A stretch of 64,000 nt of DNA from Nectonema munidae (Eukaryota > Nematomorpha > Nectonematoida > Nectonematidae). The translations under genes and the position numbers were made by a program. Location: NCBI GenBank assembly GCA_030549495.1, contig JAUIRK010001047.1:806001-870000 (forward strand). Reading direction: 5' to 3'. The notes under the pieces were generated by a model. It saw only the letters and a program-made list of their open reading frames with translations. It was not told the DNA's origin and ran no database searches. Positions 1 through 11,546 of this stretch are shown here, in pieces (position 1 is the first letter of the stretch; every line of letters begins with the position of its first letter).

Positions 1-410
1 TCAAGGGGTCCATGGAAATTCTACTTCAAACTACTTATGCTGAATCTCCTTTAATACTTCTATTTTCCAAATCAATATAAATATATATATTTAGAGCTTT
101 TTTAAATAAATATTTTTTTCCCTTTTTTAAATTTCATATTTTCAATGTTTATATATTATTTTTATTAGTTACAATATTTTTGAAAAATGTATATTTTAAT
201 TGGAAAAAAATTTTATTCACATTTTATGTCAGGCTTTACGATTTCTCAGATTTTATATGAATCATACGATTTAATCAGAGGACTAGAATCATCTTTGCAC
301 AAAAATCTTTGATTAATTTTGTTGGCTCAAACTATTCAGTTGTAGGGGTCCACAGGTAAAAAAGTGACTGAAAAAGGGGGAATGGGATAAAAAAAGGTTG
401 GGAACCACTG
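1..410. mobile_element. hAT-type transposon, one end (other end outside window)
   Basis: The stretch ends in GGTTGGGAACCACTG (396-410), the inverted form of a CAGTGGTTCCCAACC-type hAT terminus; the same terminus type occurs at 39588. The interior is AT-rich with no readable transposase. The partner end lies left of the window, so neither the target duplication nor the full length can be checked. Confidence 0.55.
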
Positions 411-1090
411 CCATAGATTTCTATATGAGTATAATCTATCAGTTAAAAACAAAACTTTGTTTGAACTGAGAAAGTATTTCCATAAAAGCAAGTACTCTCA
501 GGGAAAAGTGTTTGATAAGTTCCATAGTCAATTTCAACAATGCCAAGAAACTGGCTACCATAAACACCAGTATTAATCAAAAGGCATACAGTTTTTTTCA
601 TAGGGTATCATTTCAAGCATCTAAAATAACATTGAATGCTTCATTTCTTACAACTTCAGCTGAAAGATGTTCAGAACCGTAATGAAATTCTTTCCAATAC
701 TTAGATGGTTCACAGTTGACTTTAAAAGCAAAACCTGCAAAGTTAAGCAGAGGACGTCTTTTGATCAAAGCAAGTTCTTGTTGGCAAAGTTGACGACTTA
801 AAGCACCAAATTGAATGAGAACGGAATTTTTTATTTCGGATTTAGTCTTTTCTTGTGATGCTTGGGTTTTTATAAAAACCACCGTAAATGACTTTTTTAA
901 AACATTGGCTCTTTCTTATTTTTTTTACCAGCTCCTTTGCATGATCAGTTAATTTGATCTTTTAAATGTTTGTACACAGTCTTCATTTTCCGAAAGTTTT
1001 TACCGATGTTCCGTATTCTGCACAAAAATTACACCGATACATTGTTAAATCATCCTCAATTTTGAGCAGCAGCCATGAAAGCAATATGGG
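411..1090 (-). pseudogene. unclassified broken reading frames, possible transposon relic
   Basis: On the minus strand an open frame of 89 codons (882-613) is preceded at about 1060-900 by short open pieces in other frames, one with a C-x2-C pair followed by a basic stretch, loosely like a BED or zinc-finger N-terminus. It lies directly beside the hAT end at 1-410. I do not recognise the family. It could be the N-terminal part of a transposase or chance. Confidence 0.25.
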
Positions 1091-2133
1091 TCCATTTTAA
1101 AATAAAATAAAACAAAGTTAAAAATTAGAAAAAAATGGAAACTTTTTCGAGATTGTATGTCTGAATTTTGCAAACTCTTTATTTGATATATGCTAATTTT
1201 AGTTAATTTATTTGATTTTTGAGTTAAATGTATTTCTAAATATATATTAAAATTTTATAATTTCAAAATTTGCATACTTATTTAATTTTACCTACAGAGC
1301 AGATTCTCGTAGAGTCAATTTTAAAGAGTGTTATAGTTTTAACTGTGCAATTCATTGAAATTAATACACTCATTCCAACTTAGTGCACAATTTTTACTCA
1401 TAAAAACATTTTCAATTTTGATATACTAATTACTCAATTTTGATGAAAATCTAATACTTCTAATAAATTTCTAATTTCATTTTGGCTGTTGAGAAGTGGA
1501 AACGAGACTAACAACTTCTTGAGATAAAATATTTAAGCACTGCAGCAACCCCTCCTCCGCATGTGAAGAATATTTAGGGAGATGGGGATGGTGTCAAAAA
1601 CTACGAATACCTCATTTTGCCACTAGATTCTCGAGTCGCTTTTTAACCAATTTCCCTACTCCTGACTGATTATTATGACACTTTTATGCCTGATGGTTCG
1701 TATCCCAACTTTGTGGATAGGCAACCTGGATTCCTTGATCCAACTTATTAAGATAGCTTGTGCATTGATATATAAATGAGACTAGATCACTGAACTGCCC
1801 TTACTTTATGCCAGCGATTACCGTTTGAATTTTATCAAGCCAGCGCATACGTGTCCTCGTTTTTTAATAGCGTTTTAAACGCACTCCTACTCCTCCTTTT
1901 TTAACTTTCTACGTCTTTTTTTTGATATTTTTGACACGTCTTCATTTTTATTTTGTTATTTGATCCTGTTCGTCAACCAATATTTTTGTCAATTCATCCT
2001 CTTCTTATTCTTCAATTAAAGGATTTTAGTAATATTCATTATTCACTAAAATTAATTATGAAGTTTTAGTCTTTTAAAAAATCAATAAAACTTCCATTAT
2101 GTATTAGATCAAAAAGCTTCATATATGTTGGAA
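1091..2133. other. intergenic, nothing firm
   Basis: AT-rich spacer. A short tRNA-B-box-like string (GGTTCGTATCCC, about 1694-1706) hints at a decayed SINE, but no A box or tail can be placed with confidence. Confidence 0.4.
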
Positions 2134-2331
2134 GCAGAGACGCAAATTTCCAAACTTATTGGGGGAGGGGGGAGGCAAAGTTTTTTAAAATTTAATATAA
2201 ATGACTTTATCTCAAAGACTTAACTGTAAAACAAGAAAAGTAATATAGAAAGTATACTCACAAACCAAACAAGTCTTTTAAATGATATAAAATTGAAAAA
2301 ATTCATAATCATTGGTGGATCGAAGGGCTTG
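2134..2331 (+). repeat. MITE fragment, same family as 39302-39432
   Basis: It begins CAGAGACGCAAATTTCC followed by a G-rich run, like the CAGGGACGCACATCC start at 39302. Bases about 2259-2331 match the reverse complement of about 39340-39420 through a shared AAGTCTT...ATGATATAAAAT...ATTGGTGGA pattern. The right end is truncated. The CAG start and G-rich subterminal run fit a hAT-like MITE. Confidence 0.5.
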
Positions 2332-3230
2332 GCCATGAATAATTGAGTTCAGAATACCTTGGACCTAAAAACTTTCCTTTAAATACACAACATTGATTAT
2401 GCCAACCTATTTATATAAATTATTATGGTTATAGGGATGCATTAATTAACCTGGATGCTTGGGTGATCCCCCCTCCCCACTCTACCCTTAATTTTGGGGA
2501 TTCAATTTTTTTCCTCAATTTGCATAAAGTTTACAAGTGCTCAACCAATCTCTAAATGTGTAGCATTTTGGAAACTTATTGTCGGAGTTGGCTTTCGTCT
2601 AGAATTTGAGTTTGTGTTAGGCATTCTAATAAATACGTACTACGTACATATTGGCATTAGATACCCATACACTGAAATGCTTACATTTCAAAAAAAACGT
2701 TTTTTAAGCCTTTTTATATAAACAATATAAAATATTAGGTCCAAATCATCGAGAGCCCTTTTACTTTTTCTATCTATTTATATATATATAGCATTTTAAT
2801 TAATATTGTTAATTTGTTAGAGAGTTAGTTTCTTTTTTCAATTCTAATTTCTCTTTTTTAACTCCTAAATACTCTTTTTTCAATTTTATTTTGTATTTTG
2901 GAAAGAGCTTTCAGAATTAAAAAAAAACATTTTGGAATTGAAAAAAGACTATTTATAAGTAAAAATGGTATATATGATGACTTATCTATCATATTGAGTG
3001 AAAACTGACCGATTCCCAGCTTCCTACCTTTGAAGTCATTAAATTAATTCTAGTTTTTGTGAATGCAGGTGAGCACACCTCCGCAACCATATCTCCCTTT
3101 TGACTGGTATATTGACCATCATTCTAGACATATTTTCTCACGACCTCTGGCTTATTCATTCATTTATCTCAATTAGTGCCGAGAAGTTTTCTATATTGTA
3201 TATTTCCGATATTTCAAACTATTTTTTTTC
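2332..3230. other. intergenic, no gene seen
   Basis: AT-rich spacer with short open frames (for example 2494-2721) that show no family likeness, no splice context and no composition shift. I see nothing coding. Confidence 0.5.
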
Positions 3231-3339
3231 GTGGAGTGTTTTCATCGAGAAGGCACAATTGCGCCGTTTGTATCGAACTATGAGATAGTAGGCTTGATGC
3301 GAGATGGAACCCAAGACCCAACCAACCTTACTCACGCCC
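3231..3339 (-). repeat. tRNA-derived SINE, copy 1
   Basis: Reverse-oriented copy. On the minus strand it reads a tRNA-like A box (GTAAGGTTGGTTGG), a B box in the GGGTTCCATC region, then a tRNA-unrelated body containing CGAACTATGAG in complement and ending GATGAAAACACTCC. The same arrangement recurs at 13592, 22513, 24550, 34738, 58548 and 62380. Confidence 0.75.
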
Positions 3340-4326
3340 AAAAAATTCAAAGTATTAAAAGTTTATGATAGAGCGCTTTCTAAATTTTAAATGTTCTTTT
3401 TGCAACATATTCTGAAAATGGATCTTTAGCTTTAGTACAAGGTGATAGAAGCAGTGCGTTAATCTTTTTGATGCACCAACAACATTATTATACTTTTTTA
3501 GGGAAATATGTGAACACTGATGAAACACAATCTGTTCTAGCATTTCCCGTTACGATGGAACTCCCTTCCAAAGATAAAGAATTATCTTTCAGGTTTTTAC
3601 ACTTTCACATTTTGAATCAATTAAACCCAAAAATTAGGTGCCGTGTATCGTACCGCGATTATCCAAACCATTCTGTACCGTGGGTGGGTATTTTTTTGAT
3701 ACTTTGAGTTTACGGTATTAACCACTTTCTATAATGCTTATAATATAAAGTAGTGGAAAAATACCTTTTCGAAATTTTAGTTACTATTGTATTGTGAGCG
3801 TGTTTATAACCGATTTCATACTAGAAAAAAGAGACCACAGTATTTAGCTTAAATTGGTGCCCCAGTCTACGCGAAAACGGAATGGAGTAATTTCCATATA
3901 ATTCAAAAATAACTTACTTTAGAAGTTAAAATACGCCATTTTAAAAATTAAATTATGTAGTTAAAAGTTTGTTAGCACTTTTAGTTAAACTTTGATTCTT
4001 GTAATTTTAATATCATTTTTGCATGTTTTTTAAGGCAAGAATTTAGAATGGGAAGGATTTCATTTCAAAAAACAATTTTTTAATATTGGTATTTCTTTTT
4101 TCATATGAGAAAAAGGTTTATGCATTTCTTTGCTAAATTAATTTAACAATTTAAAATCATCTTTTGGCGTAATTCAAGAATATATCTAAATTTGAAAAGT
4201 GACATATTTTTATCGTTTTTTCATTAGTGGGATTTCATTGGCATGTGATCTTCGGCAATCTTCCTGATCGGTATTAGCTTTGTAACAATAGGTAGTTAGT
4301 TACCATTTTTATTTAACTTTTGACAT
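3340..4326. other. intergenic, no gene seen
   Basis: AT-rich. Around 3635-3680 there are several GTACCG-like words near each other, but no full element could be bounded. Open frames at 3355-3543 and 3468-3707 overlap on opposite strands and look like chance. Confidence 0.4.
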
Positions 4327-4464
4327 TTAACCCATTAATTATCATAGAAATCAGACGATATCTAAAAAAACGCAGGCGATTTATATTCAAAGTCATTGAA
4401 AAAAACAGACGAAGATGAATTTACTTATCTTCCCAAATGGGAACATTGGGACTTAATGGGTTAA
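4327..4464 (-). mobile_element. piggyBac-type MITE, subfamily A, copy 1
   Basis: A 138-bp element flanked by TTAA (4327-4330 and 4461-4464). The ends read TTAACCCATTAA and, in inverted form, CTTAATGGGTTAA. The interior has three GTCTG-type words in the order seen at 12145, 15880 and 30001, and the 16-bp near-palindrome GTTCCCATTTGGGAAG (minus sense). TTAA target duplication and CCC ends are hallmarks of piggyBac. It is more diverged than the other copies. Confidence 0.8.
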
Positions 4465-4690
4465 GAAGATACAATCTAGGCTAATTTAGATCCGTCTTCT
4501 TTATTCAATTACTCGCGATTAATAAAAAAAATTTTTGATCTTCAATTTTCAAAATCTGGCGCCTCGATTACTTTCTCTAAAGAATATTTCTTCTTTTTTT
4601 TTTAAATTATTCTAACCTTATTTTATTAATTTGTGAATTTTTGTATGAATTTAGATCCGCCATTTTAAAGAAAGAAAAAGACAACCTTTC

Positions 4691-5090
4691 AGCGTGTTCA
4701 TTCCAAATGAAGCCAATTCGTACTTCAGAAGAGGTTTTTTCGAATTTCATTATTCTTATTTATATTTATGTTCCGGCAGTGGTGACACGATAAGTTACGT
4801 TTTGAAATTACTTATAAAAACACTAAATACGAAAAATATCGAAGTTCAGTTCAGTACGATTTGGATCTTTGGTGATTTTTGTGATCTGAAATACGTTCTA
4901 AGTGATAAATTTATCTTTGACACAACAGAATGTTTGACTTATCCAAGTATAAAATTATTGTATAAACTGAGTTCCTATAAAATTCGACACGATACATATA
5001 GAATTATAAAGAAAATCATTGGCATAAATCTTGAGATGATACACGATGTAGTTACGAAGTTTCACTCGCATTTAGTACGAGCTAGAAATC
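4691..5090 (+). pseudogene. importin-alpha-like ARM-repeat fragment
   Basis: An open frame of about 130 codons follows a possible acceptor (CTTTCAG at 4690). Its translation has features in the order expected of importin-alpha ARM repeats: LCSGSGDTISYVLK (compare the family SDG..DKIQAVI), then LIKTL...EVQFSTIWIFGDFC (compare ..VV..AL.A.GNIVTGD), then KIRHDTYRIIKKI and a following IHDVV (compare I.KEACW.ISNI....QIQ.VID). These two to three helical repeats match in register, but the conserved Trp and Asn residues of the importin NLS groove are largely replaced. The frame runs on past 5090, overlapping the next gene in another frame. It may be a diverged fragment or pseudogene; no other exons were found nearby. 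The assignment is inference. Confidence 0.4.
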
Positions 5091-5437
5091 ATGTCGTTGA
5101 AGAGGAAAATGGCTCGGCTCCAATACAACCTGCTGCATGCCAAGTCGAAGCTGTTGGAGCAGGAAATGTCGGTTGCGAGCAAGGTCCAAAGCTACAACAC
5201 CCCAGACTCACCCCCGGACTTTGCTTCTTCCCTCCTACAACCCAGCACTCTCTACTCCTGCCTCACCACCCAACAAAAGAACGCCCTCCTCAACAATGCA
5301 AGTGCGAACAATGGCGACAGTGGCAAGGAACTTCCTGCTTCAAATAACAATCTCAAGCAATCCCAATTTCTCTTCCAGGAAGAAATGAAGAAGATTGAGA
5401 AGCAGAAGGAGGAAAACCTTAAAAACATCATCTCCAG
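5091..5437 (+). CDS. coiled-coil protein of unknown function, exon 1
   Basis: First coding exon of a two-exon gene (second exon 6193-6364; 172 residues together). It starts at ATG 5091 (MSLKRKMARLQYN) and codes for a short basic helix of about 35 residues, a Ser/Asn/Pro-rich linker (about 35-85), then a Glu/Lys-rich coiled coil (EEMKKIEKQKEENLKN). It ends in TCCAG with donor GTACAT, two bases into an Arg codon. The exon is clearly richer in G+C than its surroundings, which supports coding. No signal peptide or membrane segment is seen, so it is probably cytosolic or nuclear. I do not recognise the family; an upstream non-coding exon is possible, because the gene could also be the 3' part of a larger one. 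Confidence 0.6.
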
Positions 5438-6192
5438 GTACATGCACACACAAATACATAAAAAGGGTTTTTAGAGGGATTTGGAAAATCATATATTTTG
5501 GGGTCTTCTGGTCAATTTTTTTTTTACTTTTTCAAGAACTTTGTATTTCATTTAATAAAGAAAATATTTAGGATTTATTGGATCGAGGATTTAGGATTGT
5601 AGATATTATTTTTTCCCATTTATTATTTGTTTATTCCAAAAGCGATAACATAAAAAATGTAAAAACAAGAAATTGCTTTTTTCTCTGTATTCTTTAATTA
5701 ATCTTTTTTCTATAATGAAACCGATTTAAGTAATCGTATTCGTGTATTATTTTAAACTTATTCAACCCTAAAGATGATATCCACAGAAGCGTATCATCCG
5801 CAAAATTGTTTACATCCTCATCCTCAGAACTTTTAAGTTTCAACTTCCGCATTCGCAATTTTCAAACTATTTCTTTTTTCTATATACTTTATATTTAAAG
5901 TTTTTATGATAAGTACGTCTTTATGATAACACATATAAATTGAAGCCAGTCCAGGAATGTAATATGGGAAACCATTGCTCTACTACTAGTCTACACACTT
6001 CGAATGTAAAGCTTTAACTCACTTTAAACGAGACACCGTAAAAAATTACAAACTTTTTTCCATATAAATTAGATTATATCGATACAAAAGTGGAGAAGAA
6101 TTTTTGTATGATTTTTTTTAAAGAAAAGAACTTTATTGATAAAGTGAAATAATAAATCATTCCAACATTTTAATTTAATTATTTTAATTCAG
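5438..6192 (+). other. intron of the coiled-coil gene
   Basis: GT-AG intron from GTACAT (5438) to TTTTAATTCAG (6192). AT-rich, with no repeat I could bound inside it. Confidence 0.55.
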
Positions 6193-6364
6193 ACTCATAT
6201 TGGTTGAAAAAGAATTGTGGAGAGAGCAACACGATTTTTATGAAAATGTGGAACACAAACAAAACATCATTGAAGAGCAGTTCCATGAAATTCAAAACTT
6301 ACAGCTAACCAATCAGAAATTGCTTAGAAGAATTGAATCGATGAAGAGGAGTAAAAAAGATTAG
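6193..6364 (+). CDS. coiled-coil protein of unknown function, exon 2 (last)
   Basis: It follows the acceptor TTTTAATTCAG. The first base completes an Arg codon with the AG of exon 1, and the frame stays open to TAG at 6362-6364. It codes for a continuous charged heptad helix (LILVEKELWREQHDF, then IIEEQFHEIQNLQLTNQKLL) ending in a basic tail (RRIESMKRSKKD). It probably dimerises through this helix. An AATAAA poly(A) signal lies at 6503-6508, about 140 bases past the stop. The matching phase and unbroken heptads make the splice credible; the function is unknown. Confidence 0.6.
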
Positions 6365-6502
6365 CAATGCACTTTTTGCCTACTAAAGGCACTTTTCATT
6401 ACCATATGTGTTTCCGTGTCGGCTAGTTCGTGGTTTGTCGCCCATTTTTATCGCACGACTGGAGTGTTCTCAGACACTTCACTTCTTTTATTGAATTTTG
6501 CG

Positions 6503-6508
6503 AATAAA
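6503..6508 (+). promoter_or_regulatory. candidate poly(A) signal AATAAA of the coiled-coil gene
   Basis: AATAAA about 140 bases after the stop codon at 6364, in the right orientation. Such words are frequent in AT-rich DNA, so this rests on position only. Confidence 0.4.
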
Positions 6509-7722
6509 AATAATTAAAATCATTTTTGTACAAATAGTATATAACATACATTATTTTATGTGGAAACTGCGTTATAGCATTTGATTTTGTCAACTATTTT
6601 TATGTCTGTTTGTAAATCGTGATTGTGACATTTTTTAATTGTATGTAATTCCAATTCACACATACACAATTAATTATAAAATAATTATTGTATTCAGTAC
6701 TCCACTGTGACTCTTTTATAAATTATCTTTTTTACGTTTTAAATATTATCATTATTTTGTGAACTTTAAAGTGAAATTTCATTTAAAAAATGGAGTAAAA
6801 TTATTATATTCATTTTTTAACTATCCTGCAATAAATTTTACAATTATTTTTGCATCTTCTTTTACTTTCCTAGAAAGCCCTACGCTATGAGTAGTCACTT
6901 TGAGGATTAAAATGAAATCTTTTGGATGAAATGAGCACTATCCCTTCAAGTAAGAATACTTTCAATGACGTAATGATTTTTTATTCCTGATTTCTCTATT
7001 TTAATTACAATTATATTGGCTAAATAAATTCCACTAATACAATTAGAAAATGCTAATATCGGTTCTTTAATATACCTTTTTTAAAATACATGGTATATAT
7101 CTACTAACATGTGTGCTTTTTTAAGATGCAATTTGTGCGGCGTTTATTCTCAACACCAGACCAGGAGTTTAACTTTGAAACGTAGTTTTCTGAAACACAG
7201 AATCTTGCATAGAAGTATTTGAAAATTTTCGATAGTATCATTTACTTATAAAATAGCATTAGAGGTTATTTTGAAAGCTCTCAAAAAGTGAAAATTGGAG
7301 AAGGCCTTGGACCAAAACAGATCTGAAAATATTTGGAGTGAATTTTTGATAGATTTGAAAGAGATTTCTGAGGTGTGACCAAATGCATCCTCCTTCCTCT
7401 GACTAAACTATTTTCAAACTAAGAGGTGTGAACTTTAAAATGATGGCATTGAGTTTAATGAAAATTCAATTTTTTTATCTTACTAAATTTTTCTATTATT
7501 ATTACTTTGTTCAAAAGAAAAATATTCATAAAATTTTATTAATGATAAATAGCTCATTTTTTAGATGTTAATAAAAAAAAGAATCATTTCGAAAAATATT
7601 TAATTCTAACTAATAATATATATTAGAAAAAAATATAAAGAAATTAATTAAAAAAAATTACATTAATTAGTTTGAAGCAGATGTTTCATGAGAATGTATT
7701 TGTCTTGAAAGTGCATATTAGC
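6509..7722. other. intergenic, no gene seen
   Basis: AT-rich spacer. Around 7130-7400 the base composition is more balanced, but no frame of useful length or recognisable terminal repeat is present. Confidence 0.45.
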
Positions 7723-9727
7723 TTAACCCTATTTGTGCTAACGCCCCCTCCCCCTTAACTAAAAAAATTAATTGTACAAAGTTGGTTGAATCATATCCTT
7801 TCAAATTTCGTGACTTTTCCTAAAATCGCTAGCTGCATTTTTTGATACCATTTTAATAGTAGTTGAATGACTTTCATGTGAAAAACTATCAATCAAAAAT
7901 TAATATTTTTCAGCAAAATTTTGACATTATCTGTACTTAACCTTATAACTTAGGATCTATATTATATACTACCTTGAAAAATTTATAATTATATACAGTT
8001 TGGAATCCATACACTTTATATTTATATATTTAATTTTTTCAATAATCATGGCTACTTTTTAGAAAATGTGTACAGAAATATTTTTGAAATTTAAATAATA
8101 TATCTGTTTTTATGCCAAATGCTCGTTTCATTTTTGGACTCAGGTTTTTGCATTTATGGTTTTAAAATATCTGAAAGCTTCAATCAAATATGCGGTTTAC
8201 TTCTATAGATACTGTCTTCAAAAATATTTTCAAAAGAATAAAATATCTGTTTTTATACCAAATCGATTATGCTTATTATATTCCTGTACTCCATTTTTGA
8301 TAATATGGTTAAAAAATATTTCGAAGTGGCAATTGAATTCGTAATATATGTCTGAAAATCAGTTATATAAAAAATTTTCAAAAAATTGTTGTATATTAGT
8401 TATAAAAATATACTTTTTTTTTGTATATTTTGGTTTATAATACTTTCTTCAATCATTTTGAATATGAAATATTTATTTAAAAACAAACAAAACGTATTAT
8501 AAAATCTTTTGAAGTTGTATGAGAGAGGGAAGCAACCTGAAAACTAATTGAAAAGAGAACGTGTGATCAAAAGAAATAATTTAAAATAATGTATTCCAAA
8601 TGGAAGATCTACCATGTTCTACTGAACTAGGAAAAGGTAAATGATCTAATATTAGATGCTTCAAAAAAGATTTTTACTGAAAAAAAGTTCCTCTTACAAA
8701 TGAAAAATATTTAAATCTATAGCTTATCATCTAGGATTACAATTATCATTTAACTAAGATGGTTAGGAAATCTGAAAATTTAGAATAGGTCAGATTTATC
8801 AAAAATGGCACAGATGCCAATATGTAAGAATTTAGTCACTATCAAGATATTTTTAAAAATTGAATTTGCCCATCTTTTTCCTTTTGCGTCAAAGAGAGAA
8901 TTTTTTAGATGAAGAACGTGGACACCCTTTTTGTAATTGAACAATGAACATCACGAATGATTCATCAGAAAAAAAACCTTTGAAATGAGATTGGTTGACA
9001 AATATTCAGGCATGATAATAAAATTCACGATACTGATAAAAAAAAAGTCTAAGATCATCAAGAAGATTCTTTAATCAGAATGCTTTGAGAGAGGAAAAAA
9101 GTAATTTTATCCTTATAAAAAATTTTTCAAACACAAATTGAAGAACATAAATTTTTAATGAAAAAAGAGCTTATGAACTGCAAAATTACATACTGTAAAT
9201 TATAATATGACGTAGAGACTACGAGCCGATAACGAATATGTAGCCAAAAAGATGGAGGTCCTATCGAGATACAAATGTTACTGAACAATGAAATATTTTG
9301 AGTGAATTAAACATCTAAAGTTCGTTTATTAAATAAATTAAGAAAATAATTACCAGAGAAACACTGCAAGCAGAATTTATATTCAAGTTCATATATTTGA
9401 CATTGATTTACAGGTTTAATCGATTTTTTTGAAAGGTTTTATTGATTTCATAAAAAATGAACACGACCATTAAATTCTACATACTTGAAAATGGGTATAT
9501 ATGTGTAAAAAAACTATATTATTCGGATAAAATATTTCTTTTTGAGATAAATCAATTTTTTGACAGGTTTGATTGATTTTCATAAAAAAAATGAATATCA
9601 CCGCTGAATTCAGCAGTTGAAATATATATGTAACATTAAAAATACTTAATATCTGAGAAAAATAGGGGGGGGGGGGCACTTTACTTCACTTGAGCGGACA
9701 AATTTAGCCCAGCACTAATAGGGTTAA
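7723..9727. mobile_element. piggyBac-type element, about 2 kb, coding decayed or absent
   Basis: TTAA at 7723-7726 followed by CCCTATTTGTGCT; at the other side AGCACTAATAGGG then TTAA at 9724-9727. The two ends are inverted repeats of about 13 bases with one mismatch. Each is followed inward by a run of C or G (7742-7757; 9665-9676). The 2-kb size suits a full or slightly shortened element, but I find no readable transposase on either strand; the interior is very AT-rich with only short frames. Either the coding part has decayed or the element is non-autonomous. Confidence 0.6.
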
Positions 9728-9954
9728 ACTTTAATAAAGAAATTATAAAGGTTTAATATGACAATTGATAGAGATATCTATTAATATTTTTTGTTATCTA
9801 ACGATATTATTTAAATGAAATTTTTCGAAGGAAAGCCACCTTATCCCTTTTTTCTTTTTCTATGGTCCAAATGTAACTTAAGACGAGGCTGAAAGACAAA
9901 AAAATCCCCTCATAAATTTTGCAAAAATGTTAATAAAAAATATGAAGGCATATT
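9728..9954. other. spacer between two piggyBac-type elements
   Basis: About 230 AT-rich bases with no feature that can be supported. Confidence 0.4.
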
Positions 9955-10096
9955 ATAACCCTTTCGTGACCAGTGTATTATATATGATACATAAACAATT
10001 TTACCTTCTTCTGCATTTTCAAATAGTTTTGTATATGAATCTTCTGCTTTTTAATAAATATTGTCTCATTTTTCTCGTAAGTAATGAAAGGGTTAA
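9955..10096 (+). mobile_element. piggyBac-type MITE, subfamily B, copy 1
   Basis: It starts CCCTTTCGTGACCAG after ATAA (a decayed TTAA, 9955-9958) and ends AAAGGGTTAA (10096). The interior carries GTATTATATATGATAC, a 16-bp palindrome, at the same offset from the end as in the copy at 41019. The right part has diverged (CTCGTAAGTAATGAAAGGG instead of CTGGTCACGAAAGGG). Confidence 0.75.
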
Positions 10097-11121
10097 GATA
10101 GTTTGAAATCCTCTGATACTTATTTTTAAAAAGAGAGGGGACAGGATATCGTGGAATCAAACTGATGTATACGTGTACGAAATCATATGAAAACCTATTT
10201 GAAACTTGTCTGACAACAATTGTTACTACCCTGTATAAAAAGAAATTCAAGAGATGCTATTTTGCACATATACCCTTAGGCGCTTCGTAGAAACGCCTTT
10301 TCAATAAATTATTCAATCAGTCTACTATTCTTTTTTTCTACTATATTAAATTTATTACACTTTAAATATTTTGTGCTATTAAAAATTGGCATGGATCATT
10401 TTTCCAGCGTCGTCTTTTTAGGTAAATAAAACATGGCTTCTGTGGATTTCGTGAATTTTCAAGGAATCATAAATAAAGTTAAGAAAATTCTCTTAAATTT
10501 GATGAAAGGATATGAATTATAACGAAGGTATAAAGGATCATTAAAAGAGTAGATTGATTTTATGCGATAAAAAATAAATTAAAATTTTTAAAACATCAAA
10601 AAATATAAAAGGAGAAAAATAAACCTAAAATAAAATCTTTAAAAAAACGCACAAAACACAACAAGATGAGAACAGAGGAGAAAAAATCCAACGTATAAAA
10701 CATTATAAAAAGAATAGGGATGTTGGTGGTGATGATCTATGGGTACAAATGCAATTTGAGCAATGGAGTATACAATTGATACACGTACATATAGATAGAT
10801 AGGTGATATAAAAATGTTGGCATTTTGAGTTATTTTAACAAAACTGAAAAATGCGAAAATTTAAATGATAATAGAAAAGGTATATTATCAAAGAAAAGTA
10901 TAAATATCGTGATAAATATTAAGGATTTGTTGATTGGAAACTATTTGATTGAATTTCAAATGGACAAATGTTAAAGCTCTGAAAGAACAAATAATGAAAT
11001 GCATGATAGAATACTGAAGGTTATTCAAAATAATTTTAATAGAATTTGAGAATAACAAGATCTTTTGGAAGAAAAATTCACAGATTAAAAATTTATACTT
11101 GAGAGGAAAATTGGGTGAGCA
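10097..11121. other. 3' flank of the Draper-like gene
   Basis: AT-rich sequence that should hold the 3' UTR of the minus-strand receptor gene. No clear AATAAA was found close behind the stop; an ATTAAA variant lies near 11034-11040 (minus sense). Nothing else is supported. Confidence 0.35.
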
Positions 11122-11546
11122 TTACGGAGAATTTGTAACAGAAATTAAGTTTCCATCGCTATAAACCTTTTGGGGGGTTGAATGATAAATAATAGATTTA
11201 TCTTTATCCAATTTTGGTTGTTCTGACTCCAATGACTTTGGAGGAGGAACAACATCAGATTGGGAATCTGAAAATGGGATGAGAGGAAGACGAGAATGAT
11301 TGGTTGCGGTATCATTCTCTTCGGAAGTGGGATTTTCTAGGGAAGATGGATAAAGGTATGTTCCTTGATAAAAGCTTTCATTCAATGGTTCAACGGAATA
11401 AAGTGAATTGAGTTCGTGGTAAACATGATAGTCGGAAGATTTATGACGATCCTGAAGATCACATTTGGGATACGCGTAAATCGGAGGAGGAGCATTAACA
11501 ATTGAAGATGCTGAGTTTGGAAAGATGTTCGACATACCACAGAGAC
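11122..11546 (-). CDS. drpr: Draper-like receptor, cytoplasmic tail and stop
   Basis: Last exon, after a 5.9-kb intron; acceptor CTTTTTAG, stop TAA at 11122-11124. It codes for 140 residues rich in Ser, Pro and Tyr (APPPIYAYPKC, YHELNSLYSVEPL, VVPPPKSLE, SIIYHSTPQKVYS). Multiple Tyr residues could be phosphorylated; YHEL is a YxxL half-ITAM. A canonical NPxY site is absent (NSLY is the nearest). The Pro runs could bind SH3 or WW domains. Confidence 0.78.

Noticed and set aside
10259-10330. Small hairpin AGGCGCTTCGTAGAAACGCCT as an RNA gene
   Set aside because: A short stem only, with no flanking structure, promoter or second copy.
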